From positions 434,001-498,000 of the forward strand of contig NC_027861.1 in assembly GCF_000187245.1 (NCBI RefSeq): a stretch of 64,000 nt of DNA, given 5' to 3'. Both the position numbers and the translations under genes were made by a program. Shown one piece after another: positions 1-8,790 of the stretch. The stretch comes from Ogataea parapolymorpha DL-1 (taxonomy: Eukaryota; Ascomycota; Pichiomycetes; Pichiales; Pichiaceae). The stretch's first letter is position 1. Every line of letters begins with the position of its first letter. Under the pieces are notes generated by a model, which saw only the letters and a list, made by a program, of their open reading frames with translations, was not told the DNA's origin and did no database searches.

Positions 1-713
1 GTCACTTGTACTTAAAAGGAAAAGAGGTCATCATGACACAGAAGGAGCAGCTTCGAATTACCAAAGATGCACACGAACGTGGCCACATCGGAATCAACAA
101 GACAACGTCTTATTTGTGCGATAGGTATCACTGGCCAAAAATCAAAGAGATGGTGACTCAAGTCGTGAAAGCTTGCCCAGAGTGCAAGGATCCAACCCTA
201 ATATCTTTAAAAAGATCGGAAGTCCCGACACCGAAGCTGCGAACAAAATCGCCAAGGCAGCAGTATATTCACCACCAGTCGCCCAATACTTTATCGCAGC
301 AGTTACCGGACATTGCTCACATATATCAGAACACACATATTGATTCGTCTAACCCTCTCAATGATATTTTGGCGGGCTCCGGAATCTCGGATGTCGTTGA
401 AATGGTTCAGCGACAACATCGCCATATACAAGAGCCTCATCAAAACCATACATTCGCGGACTATGCATCTCATTATCATCCAAATATAACCTCCAATTTC
501 CACTACAACTCGCCTGGCGATCATTCAGAAACCCCTACTCCTGCAGACTCTCAAAATTTGCGGTATAAAACCCCTAATTCGATTCCCATTGATCCGGCTG
601 TTACTAAGTCACATAACCAAGGCTCTAATGATGGTTCAGATGTTGCAGCCTCTTCCGAGATAGACATGGCTCGAGCATTGCTCAATAGTGGACAAGGACA
701 ACCCAGAAATTAA
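1..713 (+). CDS. H2C2 zinc-finger protein, 5' end cut by window (Spt10/integrase type)
   Basis: The frame is open to the left edge, so the N-terminus is missing. The visible part starts with an integrase-type His2-Cys2 zinc finger: a HxxxH pair (HERGH) followed by GINKT, YHWPKI and then CPEC. This is the fold found in Ty3-type integrases and in the yeast histone-gene regulator Spt10. No integrase catalytic core follows. The remaining 170 or so residues are rich in Ser, Asn, His, Gln and Pro and look disordered. A host DNA-binding protein is more likely than a transposon. An Spt10 orthologue is possible, because in Spt10 the finger also sits about 200 residues from the C-terminus, but the acetyltransferase domain that would prove it lies outside the window. 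Confidence 0.6.
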   Translation, partial: HLYLKGKEVIMTQKEQLRITKDAHERGHIGINKTTSYLCDRYHWPKIKEMVTQVVKACPECKDPTLISLKRSEVPTPKLRTKSPRQQYIHHQSPNTLSQQLPDIAHIYQNTHIDSSNPLNDILAGSGISDVVEMVQRQHRHIQEPHQNHTFADYASHYHPNITSNFHYNSPGDHSETPTPADSQNLRYKTPNSIPIDPAVTKSHNQGSNDGSDVAASSEIDMARALLNSGQGQPRN

Positions 714-851
714 TTATGCAGGGATTTCTATGTAATGTAATAATAAAGTATAATTACACCGGAGAAAAAAAAATAAGCTAAATTTACTTTCTGGGAATAG
801 CTCCAAAGTGAAACATGAGTATATAGCATCACGTTACGAGAAAACGGAAGT

Positions 852-3800
852 ATGAGAAGACAAACATTAAGACCGATGTCTGGCCGAAGCCTTTCCGTGC
901 AAAGTGATATGTTTGGTACCAAAACGTTCTGGTTCAAAGCACGAAAACGAATATACCACGTTCAAGCCAAACTAGGACCAATAGTAAGAAAATTGATTCC
1001 CAACTTCTTGGTAGCACATTACACATATATCGTATTTTGGTGCATAATTGGCTCCATTTTGATATACCCAAAGAAGAACATCAAATACATTGATGCTTTG
1101 TTTTTCGCTGCAGGAGCGTCGACCCAAGCGGGACTGAATACCGTGGACACGAATAATCTGAGCTTATACCAACAGATAGTTATTTACTGTGTGACCATGT
1201 TGACAACTCCAATATTCATCCACTCGGCCATCGTGTTTTTGAGGCTTTTCTGGTTCGAGAAATCATTTGATGACATTAAGGAAAAGTCAATGCAAAATTT
1301 CAAGATGCGTCGATCCGCAACTCTCGCTCAGTTCAGAACACAGACAATGGATACTTCTAGGAGTATACATCAAAACAGAACCAATACCACTGGCTTTCAC
1401 AATAAAGATTACAATACTCACAATGCTTCTGAGGATCTAGGTACAAGACTGAACAAACTCAATCAACAGCAACAAGTAGAGGACCGAGAGCACAAATTAG
1501 ACAAAATATTTGAAGATGAGTATACTGTTCCTATGTCCTCTAGTTCAGGTGGATCTCCAGAGACAAAGAACCATGAGAAAGGTCAAGATATAGAGCTAGC
1601 TGATCTTTACGCATCCCACGATTACCCAACGGACATGGGTGGCGTGGTACATTACAGCGAGCCCAGTGACGAAGAGGGTGAGCAAGAAGTTCAAGTTCCC
1701 GAGACACGGTCGAGAGATATCAAGTTTGTGGACTTACCAAAGCCACCCAACAAAAGAAGGAATAAGGATGTCGAGCCACGTGATCTATATATGTCCATTT
1801 CTATGATGCAACAACAAAGAGATAATAATATTGCAGAGGACGAATCTGGGCCGGCACTAGTTATACAAGGCCCTGCAGAAAGGACGGGAAGCAAGCTCCC
1901 GGGCCATATTAGCCGCCATGAGAAGGAAATGAAACGCAAACAGCTGAAGAAAATCAAAAAAATGGAGAAAATGCAAGACGAACACCCATCCGCTTTTTCA
2001 AAGCCTCCAAAAGAAAAGTCTATCCAGTTTCAAGATCCAGCCAGACCACGCAAAAGTTCAACAATTAAATGGGAATCACAAACTCCTGTTCCGGAGCCCG
2101 AAGCAGCAGAGGACGAAAGTGCGTTGAGCGATGAAATGAATTCAAGCTTGGAAGACGCAGGTGATGATCCGCTAGCCAACGATGATGCTCTGAGCGATGA
2201 GGAAAATGGAGTGGGTTTTCGCCATGTGGGGAGAACACAGTCTCATGTCATGGCGGTACCACATGGAAAACATGGAACCAAACTTGATCGAAGGGCCCAT
2301 ACTTTTGATGTGCCAGTAGAGAAGAAACCGGAATCGCACAAGAAAGGTGTCAATATAGTGAAGTCGCCAACTTTCGATAAGATGCTACGCAAAAATATGA
2401 AAGATAAGTACAACAGATTCACCAGAATCGGGAGACGTTTTACATCTTCTCGTACGGGCCATTTCAATGCCTTCACGGATGATATCGAGACTTTATCAGA
2501 TAATGATCTTGCTAGTTTATATTCAAGGTCTAGCAAACATGCCCCGCCGAACTATCTGTCCTGGACACCAACCATTGGCAGAAATTCCACTTTTGTGGCG
2601 TTAACAGATGAACAGAAGGAAGAGTTAGGTGGTGTGGAATACCGTGCTTTGAAATTGCTCAGTACCATTCTAGTTTCCTACTACATTGGCTTCCACCTCG
2701 TGGGAATCATATGCTTTGTTCCTTTCATAACGAAGAGAATGAAGTATTTAAATATAATTAGAAGCGACGGCGTCGCCCCCGCTTGGTGGGGATTTTGGTA
2801 TCCCCAAACATGTTTTAACGATTTGGGAATTACCCTTACCCCTGACTCAATGTTGTCATTCAAAGAGAACGCATTTACTTTGATTATAGGAGGATTCTTG
2901 ATCGTTGCTGGAAATACAGGATTTCCAATCTTTCTTCGATTCATCATTTGGGTACTACATCGCTTCTCCAAGCCACTCACGCTGTACAAAGAGTCATTGG
3001 CGTTTTTATTAGAACACCCGAGAAGATGCTTTACGTTACTGTTTCCGTCGGGGCCTACATGGTGGCTGCTTTTTGTGCTGGTTGTGTTGAACTGCATAGA
3101 CTGGTTGCTTTTCATCATTCTGGATTTCAACAAGAGCGTCTTGGAAAGCGTGAGACCGGGATACCGCGTCTTGGATGGACTTTTTCAGGCTATATCCACT
3201 AGGACAGCAGGCCTGTCAGTGGTGGATTTGTCTCGGTTGAGTCCTGCTGTACAGGTGAGTTATCTCGTGATGATGTACATCTCTGTCATGCCGTTGGCAA
3301 TATCTATTAGAAGAACCAATGTCTACGAGGAACAGTCCTTGGGTGTTTATTTTGACAATAACGACGTTAGTTCCACAAACAATGCGGACGATAACAATAA
3401 CAATAATCAAAACGGGAAAAGCAACCAGACGATATCTTTCATCGGCACACATTTGCGCAAACAACTGTCTTTTGATTTGTGGTTCTTGTTTCTTGGTCTG
3501 TTCATCATATGCATTTCGGAGGGTGGAAGATTGAATCAAGGTGATATACATTTCACTATTTTCAGCTGTCTTTTTGAAATCACTTCCGCTTACGGTACTG
3601 TGGGCTTGAGTCTGGGTTACCCAAACACAACTCCCTCCTTTTGCGGTCAGTTCAACACTTTATCTAAAGTGGTGCTCATTATCATGATGGTGAGAGGTAG
3701 ACATAGAGGTTTGCCTTACGCAATAGACAGAGCTATCATGCTTGAGACCGACAAGATCAAAATGCGGGACGATTTGCAAGCCCACCATACTCTGAGACGG

Positions 3801-4163
3801 GCTCAAACTATGCTTTCAATGCCGACATATGCATCATCGCACCATGGCCCTTTGCTGAGGGTCAATACAACTCGAAACGAGGGATTCGATACGAGCAACA
3901 TCTGGCCATTTTTGAAAAGGAAAGCTTCTGCGGTGGCTGGAGAATTTAGAAGAAACTTGCAAACAAGGACTTATGGTTCTGAGGATGAAGAGGCCCTAGA
4001 GTTTGATGATGAGTCTGTTCCTTCATACAACGGCTACAGAGAAGCGGAAAATAACGAAAGGAATGTGATGGACAGAAATATAAATGAAAGATCTTCATTG
4101 TCGCCAACTGGACCCGCATCCGCAGACCCATCTTCTAAGCCCAACCGCCACAATTCACTTTAA
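852..4163 (+). CDS. TRK1: Trk1-type high-affinity potassium transporter
   Basis: Plasma-membrane K+ uptake protein of the fungal Trk/HKT superfamily, 1103 residues, built from four membrane-pore-membrane repeats. The four pore loops are visible, each with its filter glycine: TQAGLNT near residue 91, AGNTGFP near 686, STRTAGL near 780 and SAYGTVGLS near 909. Between the first and second repeats lies a very long hydrophilic loop, about residues 150-590, rich in acidic and basic runs, as in S. cerevisiae Trk1. A short Asn-rich stretch lies in a later loop (about 3385-3420). The gene ends 29 bp before the stop of the convergent Pub1-like gene. ATG 852 is the first in-frame ATG and precedes a plausible cytosolic N-terminus. 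Confidence 0.96.
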   Translation: MRRQTLRPMSGRSLSVQSDMFGTKTFWFKARKRIYHVQAKLGPIVRKLIPNFLVAHYTYIVFWCIIGSILIYPKKNIKYIDALFFAAGASTQAGLNTVDTNNLSLYQQIVIYCVTMLTTPIFIHSAIVFLRLFWFEKSFDDIKEKSMQNFKMRRSATLAQFRTQTMDTSRSIHQNRTNTTGFHNKDYNTHNASEDLGTRLNKLNQQQQVEDREHKLDKIFEDEYTVPMSSSSGGSPETKNHEKGQDIELADLYASHDYPTDMGGVVHYSEPSDEEGEQEVQVPETRSRDIKFVDLPKPPNKRRNKDVEPRDLYMSISMMQQQRDNNIAEDESGPALVIQGPAERTGSKLPGHISRHEKEMKRKQLKKIKKMEKMQDEHPSAFSKPPKEKSIQFQDPARPRKSSTIKWESQTPVPEPEAAEDESALSDEMNSSLEDAGDDPLANDDALSDEENGVGFRHVGRTQSHVMAVPHGKHGTKLDRRAHTFDVPVEKKPESHKKGVNIVKSPTFDKMLRKNMKDKYNRFTRIGRRFTSSRTGHFNAFTDDIETLSDNDLASLYSRSSKHAPPNYLSWTPTIGRNSTFVALTDEQKEELGGVEYRALKLLSTILVSYYIGFHLVGIICFVPFITKRMKYLNIIRSDGVAPAWWGFWYPQTCFNDLGITLTPDSMLSFKENAFTLIIGGFLIVAGNTGFPIFLRFIIWVLHRFSKPLTLYKESLAFLLEHPRRCFTLLFPSGPTWWLLFVLVVLNCIDWLLFIILDFNKSVLESVRPGYRVLDGLFQAISTRTAGLSVVDLSRLSPAVQVSYLVMMYISVMPLAISIRRTNVYEEQSLGVYFDNNDVSSTNNADDNNNNNQNGKSNQTISFIGTHLRKQLSFDLWFLFLGLFIICISEGGRLNQGDIHFTIFSCLFEITSAYGTVGLSLGYPNTTPSFCGQFNTLSKVVLIIMMVRGRHRGLPYAIDRAIMLETDKIKMRDDLQAHHTLRRAQTMLSMPTYASSHHGPLLRVNTTRNEGFDTSNIWPFLKRKASAVAGEFRRNLQTRTYGSEDEEALEFDDESVPSYNGYREAENNERNVMDRNINERSSLSPTGPASADPSSKPNRHNSL

Positions 4164-4192
4164 TAAGCAACCTTTTCAATGTTCTTTAGCTT

Positions 4193-5242
4193 TTAATCAT
4201 GATTGGCCCGGGTAATCAAACCATGTTGTTTACCCCAGCTGCACTTAAGTTGTGTGCCGTTCATGACCATTCCATTCAGCCGCAAAATTGCTTCAGCAGC
4301 ATGCTCATGACGGTCAAATTTTATGAAGGCACATCTTCTTTCGGTACACAGTTTAAAGTCAATGATGTAGCCAAATTTCTGCAGTAAAGAAACAAGGCCC
4401 TCTTGTGTCACGTATCCTACTAGATTTCCAAGGTAAATCGTGCTGTTCCAAGAAGGGGTCTGGTGGTATATTATGTCATAAAGTTGTGTAGGAATAATGG
4501 AAGGGATGTTCAGGGGATGTGGTTGTATGGTTGAAAACTCAGAGTGCATAGAGAGCATGTAGTGGGATGAAGGCTGATGATGATCTGTTTTGCGGCTTGC
4601 TGTGTTTAGTCTTATTGGCCGTCCTCCAAGCATAACTCCATTCATCTCATGTAGACACTTTTGTGCATCTTGAAAATCCTGGAATGATACAAATCCATAC
4701 CCTCGCGATCTGCCTGATTTCATGTCCCACATCACATTTGCTTGAACAAAAGATCTGTAGTTATTAAAAAACCGACCAAGCATCTCATCATTCACGTCTG
4801 GCGATAAGTCCCCAACATATAGATCGTGGAAGTTGCTGGATTTTGAGCGCTGCGTTTGGAACGCCCATGAAACTTTGATTGGAGAGCCGGCCACAAGGGT
4901 CCCATCAAAGGACTTTAATACACTTTCAGCGGATGAATGTGAACCAAATTCGATAAAAGAGTAATGAAATCCAGATTTATTTTTATCATTGAAAAGCTTG
5001 ATGCACAGTATAGGAGAACCTACGGGCAGAAAGAGCTCCCTTAGGGTAATTTTGGTCACAGATTTGTGCAGCCCACCAACATGTAAAACCGTGCGAGAGA
5101 TTTTTCGTCCTCCCTCAATTGCACTTGCTGGAAAGCTGTATTGATCATCCAGACTTGTGCTTGTGGTCGGCCTCTGCACTGGAGTCACCTGGGATACAGA
5201 CGAACTAACCGATGGATGATCAGACATCAACTCTGTAGTCAT
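4193..5242 (-). CDS. PUB1: Pub1/TIA-1-like RNA-binding protein with three RRMs
   Basis: A 349-residue protein with three RNA recognition motifs. RRM1 begins with VLHVGGL; RRM2 has LYVGDL and RGYGFVSF; RRM3 has IYLGNL and CAFIKF. The order, the WAFQTQ segment between RRM1 and RRM2, and VMWDMKSGRSRGYGFVSF in RRM2 closely follow yeast Pub1, a poly(U)/poly(A)-binding protein that stabilises mRNAs and enters stress granules. The Gln/Asn-rich tail of S. cerevisiae Pub1 is absent, so this is a compact version, or possibly a diverged paralogue (Nam8/Ngr1 also carry three RRMs). ATG 5242 starts a Ser/Thr-rich leader before RRM1. Confidence 0.8.
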   Translation of the reverse strand: MTTELMSDHPSVSSSVSQVTPVQRPTTSTSLDDQYSFPASAIEGGRKISRTVLHVGGLHKSVTKITLRELFLPVGSPILCIKLFNDKNKSGFHYSFIEFGSHSSAESVLKSFDGTLVAGSPIKVSWAFQTQRSKSSNFHDLYVGDLSPDVNDEMLGRFFNNYRSFVQANVMWDMKSGRSRGYGFVSFQDFQDAQKCLHEMNGVMLGGRPIRLNTASRKTDHHQPSSHYMLSMHSEFSTIQPHPLNIPSIIPTQLYDIIYHQTPSWNSTIYLGNLVGYVTQEGLVSLLQKFGYIIDFKLCTERRCAFIKFDRHEHAAEAILRLNGMVMNGTQLKCSWGKQHGLITRANHD

Positions 5243-5451
5243 ATGCTAAATCAAATTGTTTGCGAATATGTTTCAAAGTTAAATCTGAATGTATTTGCAA
5301 CCGCTGAATGTGCCCTGATTTGCAAAATGGAAAAGATTCGTTGCGATAAACTATCCCAAATTTTAACAAAAGGCGAGATGAGCTGAGCTAGTACAATGAT
5401 GAATGAGAATTGGTCCCCATCTCGCGACAGACACCCATGTCATGAATAAGT

Positions 5452-5955
5452 TCACATTTCTCCACAATTTGAAATATTGATGTCAATCACAGGACGTTCA
5501 TTGTCAACGGTCACATGCTCAATTGTCCGAATTATGTCCTCACCACCAACCACACGCCCAAAGACCACATGCTTTCCATCCAGAAAACTATTGTGAGCCA
5601 GATTGATGAAGAATTGACATCCATTGGTATTAGGGCCAGAATTTGCCATAGCTACCGTCATGGGCTCATTCTTGAACATAAAGCCCTCATCCTCAAATGA
5701 ATCCACACCGTAAATCGTTTTGCTTCCAGTTCCGTTCCCTCTCACGAAGTCGCCCCCTTGGATCATAAATCCAGGCACAACACGATGAAATCGACTGTTT
5801 TTATATCCTATAGGCCTTCCGAGTTCTCTGTATTCACCTGTGCAGAATTGGCGAAAATTTTCAGTCGTTTTTGGAAGTTGTTGGGTATATAGCTCGATCT
5901 TCACGCGTCCGAGAGGTTTGGGCCCCAAGCTGACATCTAGAAACACGATCGTCAT
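5452..5955 (-). CDS. Cyclophilin H-type peptidyl-prolyl isomerase
   Basis: A 167-residue single-domain cyclophilin. Catalytic and pocket residues are present: R58, F63, M64, Q66, F116 and H129. The insert TGEYRELGRPIGYK and the ending ISNCGEM match the PPIH/Cyp3 subgroup, which binds the U4/U6-U5 snRNP protein Prp4 in animals and fission yeast. The residue aligned with the cyclosporin-contacting Trp121 of cyclophilin A is Phe124 here (FLDGKHVV), so cyclosporin binding is predicted to be weak. The start lies 86 bp from the divergent CAB2 start, so the two probably share a promoter. Confidence 0.9.
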   Translation of the reverse strand: MTIVFLDVSLGPKPLGRVKIELYTQQLPKTTENFRQFCTGEYRELGRPIGYKNSRFHRVVPGFMIQGGDFVRGNGTGSKTIYGVDSFEDEGFMFKNEPMTVAMANSGPNTNGCQFFINLAHNSFLDGKHVVFGRVVGGEDIIRTIEHVTVDNERPVIDINISNCGEM

Positions 5956-6041
5956 TAGAGTATCAGCTCGGATTTTTTTTTTCGCTTGGCGGTGCCAGTG
6001 GAATCATAGAGTCAAATAATCAAAAAGTATTTTCTCGTACA

Positions 6042-7076
6042 ATGTCTGGCGATAAACGAGTTCATACTTCTGTCCCCGACACCGAGACGGCAATAGATAG
6101 GAATTTGCCCGAATTTCCTGCAGCGAAGCCTATTGACGAGGATAATTATTTCAGGCTTCATAAACCTCCCCCTTACCTTTCTCAGATATCCAGAGATGTT
6201 GCGGACTTCATCAATTACCACCATCTCCAAAAGCGCAAAATTGTGCTGGTCACTTCGGGGGGTACCACGGTACCTTTAGAGAACAACACTGTCCGGTTCA
6301 TTGACAACTTCAGTGCGGGGACGAGAGGTGCTACTAGCGCAGAGTACTTCTTGGAAAACGGATACGCAGTGGTATTTCTCCACAGAGAATTCTCCCTGCT
6401 ACCTTATTCAAGACACTACAGTCATACCACTAATTGTTTTCTAGATTATATGACAGAGTCAGAAGATGGGAAAGTGGAAGTCAATGCTGAGTTCCAAAAA
6501 GAGATGATTGTTGTGCTCCGTAAATATAGACACGCTCAGAACAACAACTTGCTTTTACTCGTCCCATTCACTACCGTGCACCAATACCTATTCACTTTGA
6601 AACTCATTGCGCAAGAACTTTCGGTGATTGGTTCCGATGCACTCTTTTATTTAGCGGCAGCCGTCTCGGATTTCTTTCTTCCTTCCTCTCGAGTTCCTGA
6701 GCATAAAATTCAAAGTCAAGAGTCAGGAGGGAAATTGGTGGTCGATTTGGAGCCCGTTCCCAAGTTTTTGAGCAGACTTGTGGACTCGTGGGCCCCAATT
6801 TCTATGATAGTATCGTTCAAGTTGGAAACCGATAGTTCAATCTTGATTAAAAAAGCGAAAGGCGCACTCGAGAGATATAATCATCAGCTGGTTATTGGCA
6901 ATTTACTGCAAAGCAGAAAATACGAGGTTGTCTTTGTTACCAAAGATAGCGAAAGATGGGTGCGTTTGTCAAAGGACCAGGTGGATGCAGGTATTGACAT
7001 TGAGTCTCTCATCATCCCTGAGGTTATCAAATTACACAAATCTTCCATCGAAGAGAAGAAAAAAATGGGTTTGTAG
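6042..7076 (+). CDS. CAB2: Phosphopantothenate-cysteine ligase
   Basis: Coenzyme A synthesis, second step: joins 4'-phosphopantothenate to cysteine, using ATP in the eukaryotic form. The 344-residue protein shows the CoaB/PPCS landmarks: VLVTSGGTTVPLE near the start, RFIDNFSAG (substrate-loop Asn), FYLAAAVSDFF in the middle and the PEHKIQS and MIVSFKLETD segments near the end. Yeast Cab2 has the same length and extra N-terminal segment. It is transcribed away from the cyclophilin gene and ends 30 bp before the convergent SAM50 stop. Confidence 0.95.
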   Translation: MSGDKRVHTSVPDTETAIDRNLPEFPAAKPIDEDNYFRLHKPPPYLSQISRDVADFINYHHLQKRKIVLVTSGGTTVPLENNTVRFIDNFSAGTRGATSAEYFLENGYAVVFLHREFSLLPYSRHYSHTTNCFLDYMTESEDGKVEVNAEFQKEMIVVLRKYRHAQNNNLLLLVPFTTVHQYLFTLKLIAQELSVIGSDALFYLAAAVSDFFLPSSRVPEHKIQSQESGGKLVVDLEPVPKFLSRLVDSWAPISMIVSFKLETDSSILIKKAKGALERYNHQLVIGNLLQSRKYEVVFVTKDSERWVRLSKDQVDAGIDIESLIIPEVIKLHKSSIEEKKKMGL

Positions 7077-7106
7077 ACTCTGTCTATATCTATTAGCCAT
7101 TTGAAT

Positions 7107-8591
7107 TTACAAGAATGATAAACCAATACCATATTGAATACCTTTGCGCACTTCATCGCCGTTATGTATCGCGATCGGCAGAGTGAAGTTGAGTTCAAAT
7201 CTGGCTGCTGGATGAGCATACACAATTCCAAATCCTGCCGTGGTATTGAGCTGATTGAACAAATTGGATAAGCCCCAGGCAGGTTTGGAGGTGTCCAGGT
7301 TAATCAGTTTACCCGAATTGAGAAAGTAGTGAAGCTTAAAATTCGAGTCAGATGACAGGAATGGTATGCGTTGGAAGAGACTGAGCCCATAACTGAAACA
7401 TGCGTCCCCTCCAATGCTGAGCCCCATTTGCTTAGGTCCTATGCCTGATGTCCAAAAACCACGAATGTCATTAGGCCCACCAGATTGGAACTTGTCCATC
7501 GGGTGAATAAGAGCATTGTTCAGGCCCTTGATGAATCCCAATTTCGTAGCCATGCTCATGCTCAGAGAATTGCTGATCTTGAAGGCCTGTGAAAGTTGCA
7601 AAGTGGTCTTCAAGAAAGTGGATGCAGGAAGAAAAGAATATTCAGTGGTAGATTTGAAGAGATGTCCCGAAGTTGGAAATATTGGCTGATTTCTTGTATC
7701 ATGGGAGATCGAGTAAGCAACGCTCGACTTTGGAGACTCTCCAGCGTTGAACAAAAAGTAATCATTAATTAGAGAATTATTGCGGTAGCCATTTGGAGAT
7801 GGCTCGAGACTCATTGCTCGTAGGAGATTTTCAAATGAAAGCTCTTGATTAAAGCGGTTTTCGAATGGGAGGTAGTTAGTTGATAATTTTGTGGTAATTC
7901 CGCTTACGATTTGCTCATGATAAGTGGTGTAATCTATGAATCTGGAAGAATGGTAAAGCAGGATGTCAATCTTTTGATCTGGACTGTTTAATACTGGCAT
8001 ACTATAATTCAAAAGATATTGTGATCTGTTTCTAGTGCCAATCTGATTCGAGGCCATATTAGTGTCAAAAGTAAGTGTCTCTGCACCACCAAAAATGTTG
8101 CGCCATTGAAGGGATAGGTAGCCGTCCCCTTCTCCATTGCCAACATTGGTGCCAATTTTCATGAATAGCTTTTTTACTGGCTTGATCTTCACATTGGCTA
8201 CTAGCTCAAGCATTTCAGGAGAGCTTCTTGGCGAGTTAAAAGCACTTGCATCAAGTTGGGAGGTTACTTGCTCAACTGCTGCCGTTTTCGTAAAGTTGTA
8301 AGCTGTGGTATCGACTTTTTGTAGAAATGACTTCAAGGTCAACAAGCCTGGATTTTTGAGCAAGGGGCTTAACTGACGCGCAAGAAATCTATCTCGAAAT
8401 TGCAAATTGTCTCCGAGAACATTAACTTGGCTCACTTTGACAGGCCGCAGCGAGTTTTCTCTCAACAGTTCATTGAGCATATTTTGATTATACTCCATGA
8501 TCACCTTCTGCCTTTTCACCTCTAGCTCATCAAGCTCTGATGATTTGCCTGGGGCAAAGGTCTCCATAAAGCGATCACTGTGATCTGTCAT
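7107..8591 (-). CDS. SAM50: Sam50/Tob55, mitochondrial outer-membrane beta-barrel assembly factor
   Basis: Central channel subunit of the SAM complex, which inserts beta-barrel proteins into the mitochondrial outer membrane; related to bacterial BamA. The 494-residue protein is close to the 484 residues of S. cerevisiae Sam50. An N-terminal POTRA-like segment starts near LRPVKVSQVNVLG, and the rest alternates polar and hydrophobic residues as expected of beta-strands. Near the C-terminus are GGPNDIRGFW (loop 6 region, (V/I)RGF-like) and the final strand GIQYGIGLSFL, which fits the mitochondrial beta-signal. It is divergent from ADE4, with 199 bp between the starts. Confidence 0.93.
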   Translation of the reverse strand: MTDHSDRFMETFAPGKSSELDELEVKRQKVIMEYNQNMLNELLRENSLRPVKVSQVNVLGDNLQFRDRFLARQLSPLLKNPGLLTLKSFLQKVDTTAYNFTKTAAVEQVTSQLDASAFNSPRSSPEMLELVANVKIKPVKKLFMKIGTNVGNGEGDGYLSLQWRNIFGGAETLTFDTNMASNQIGTRNRSQYLLNYSMPVLNSPDQKIDILLYHSSRFIDYTTYHEQIVSGITTKLSTNYLPFENRFNQELSFENLLRAMSLEPSPNGYRNNSLINDYFLFNAGESPKSSVAYSISHDTRNQPIFPTSGHLFKSTTEYSFLPASTFLKTTLQLSQAFKISNSLSMSMATKLGFIKGLNNALIHPMDKFQSGGPNDIRGFWTSGIGPKQMGLSIGGDACFSYGLSLFQRIPFLSSDSNFKLHYFLNSGKLINLDTSKPAWGLSNLFNQLNTTAGFGIVYAHPAARFELNFTLPIAIHNGDEVRKGIQYGIGLSFL

Positions 8592-8667
8592 GGGTGATCT
8601 TAAATGTTTAAGGACTTTGTATCTGTTAAATCTAGAGCGACGATCGACGTTATTTACAAATTTTTCA

Positions 8668-8673
8668 GAGTCA
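8668..8673 (-). promoter_or_regulatory. TGACTC element upstream of ADE4
   Basis: GAGTCA on the plus strand reads TGACTC on the minus strand. This is the core bound by Bas1 and Gcn4 at purine and amino-acid genes in S. cerevisiae. It lies 118 bp before the ADE4 ATG in the promoter shared with SAM50. Function in this species is inferred. Confidence 0.4.
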
Positions 8674-8790
8674 TTTTAAATTAAAGATGAAAAAAAAAAC
8701 TCATTAAAACAAGAGCTTGATCCACAGCATTAGGTCAAGTTGTATCACCTTTAATTTTGCATTCAACACCTGACGAGAGGATAACAGAAA

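Noticed and set aside
1..713. Ty3-type retrotransposon integrase
   Set aside because: After the zinc finger there is no DDE core, and the tail is low-complexity host-like sequence ending in a normal stop; no LTR is seen nearby.
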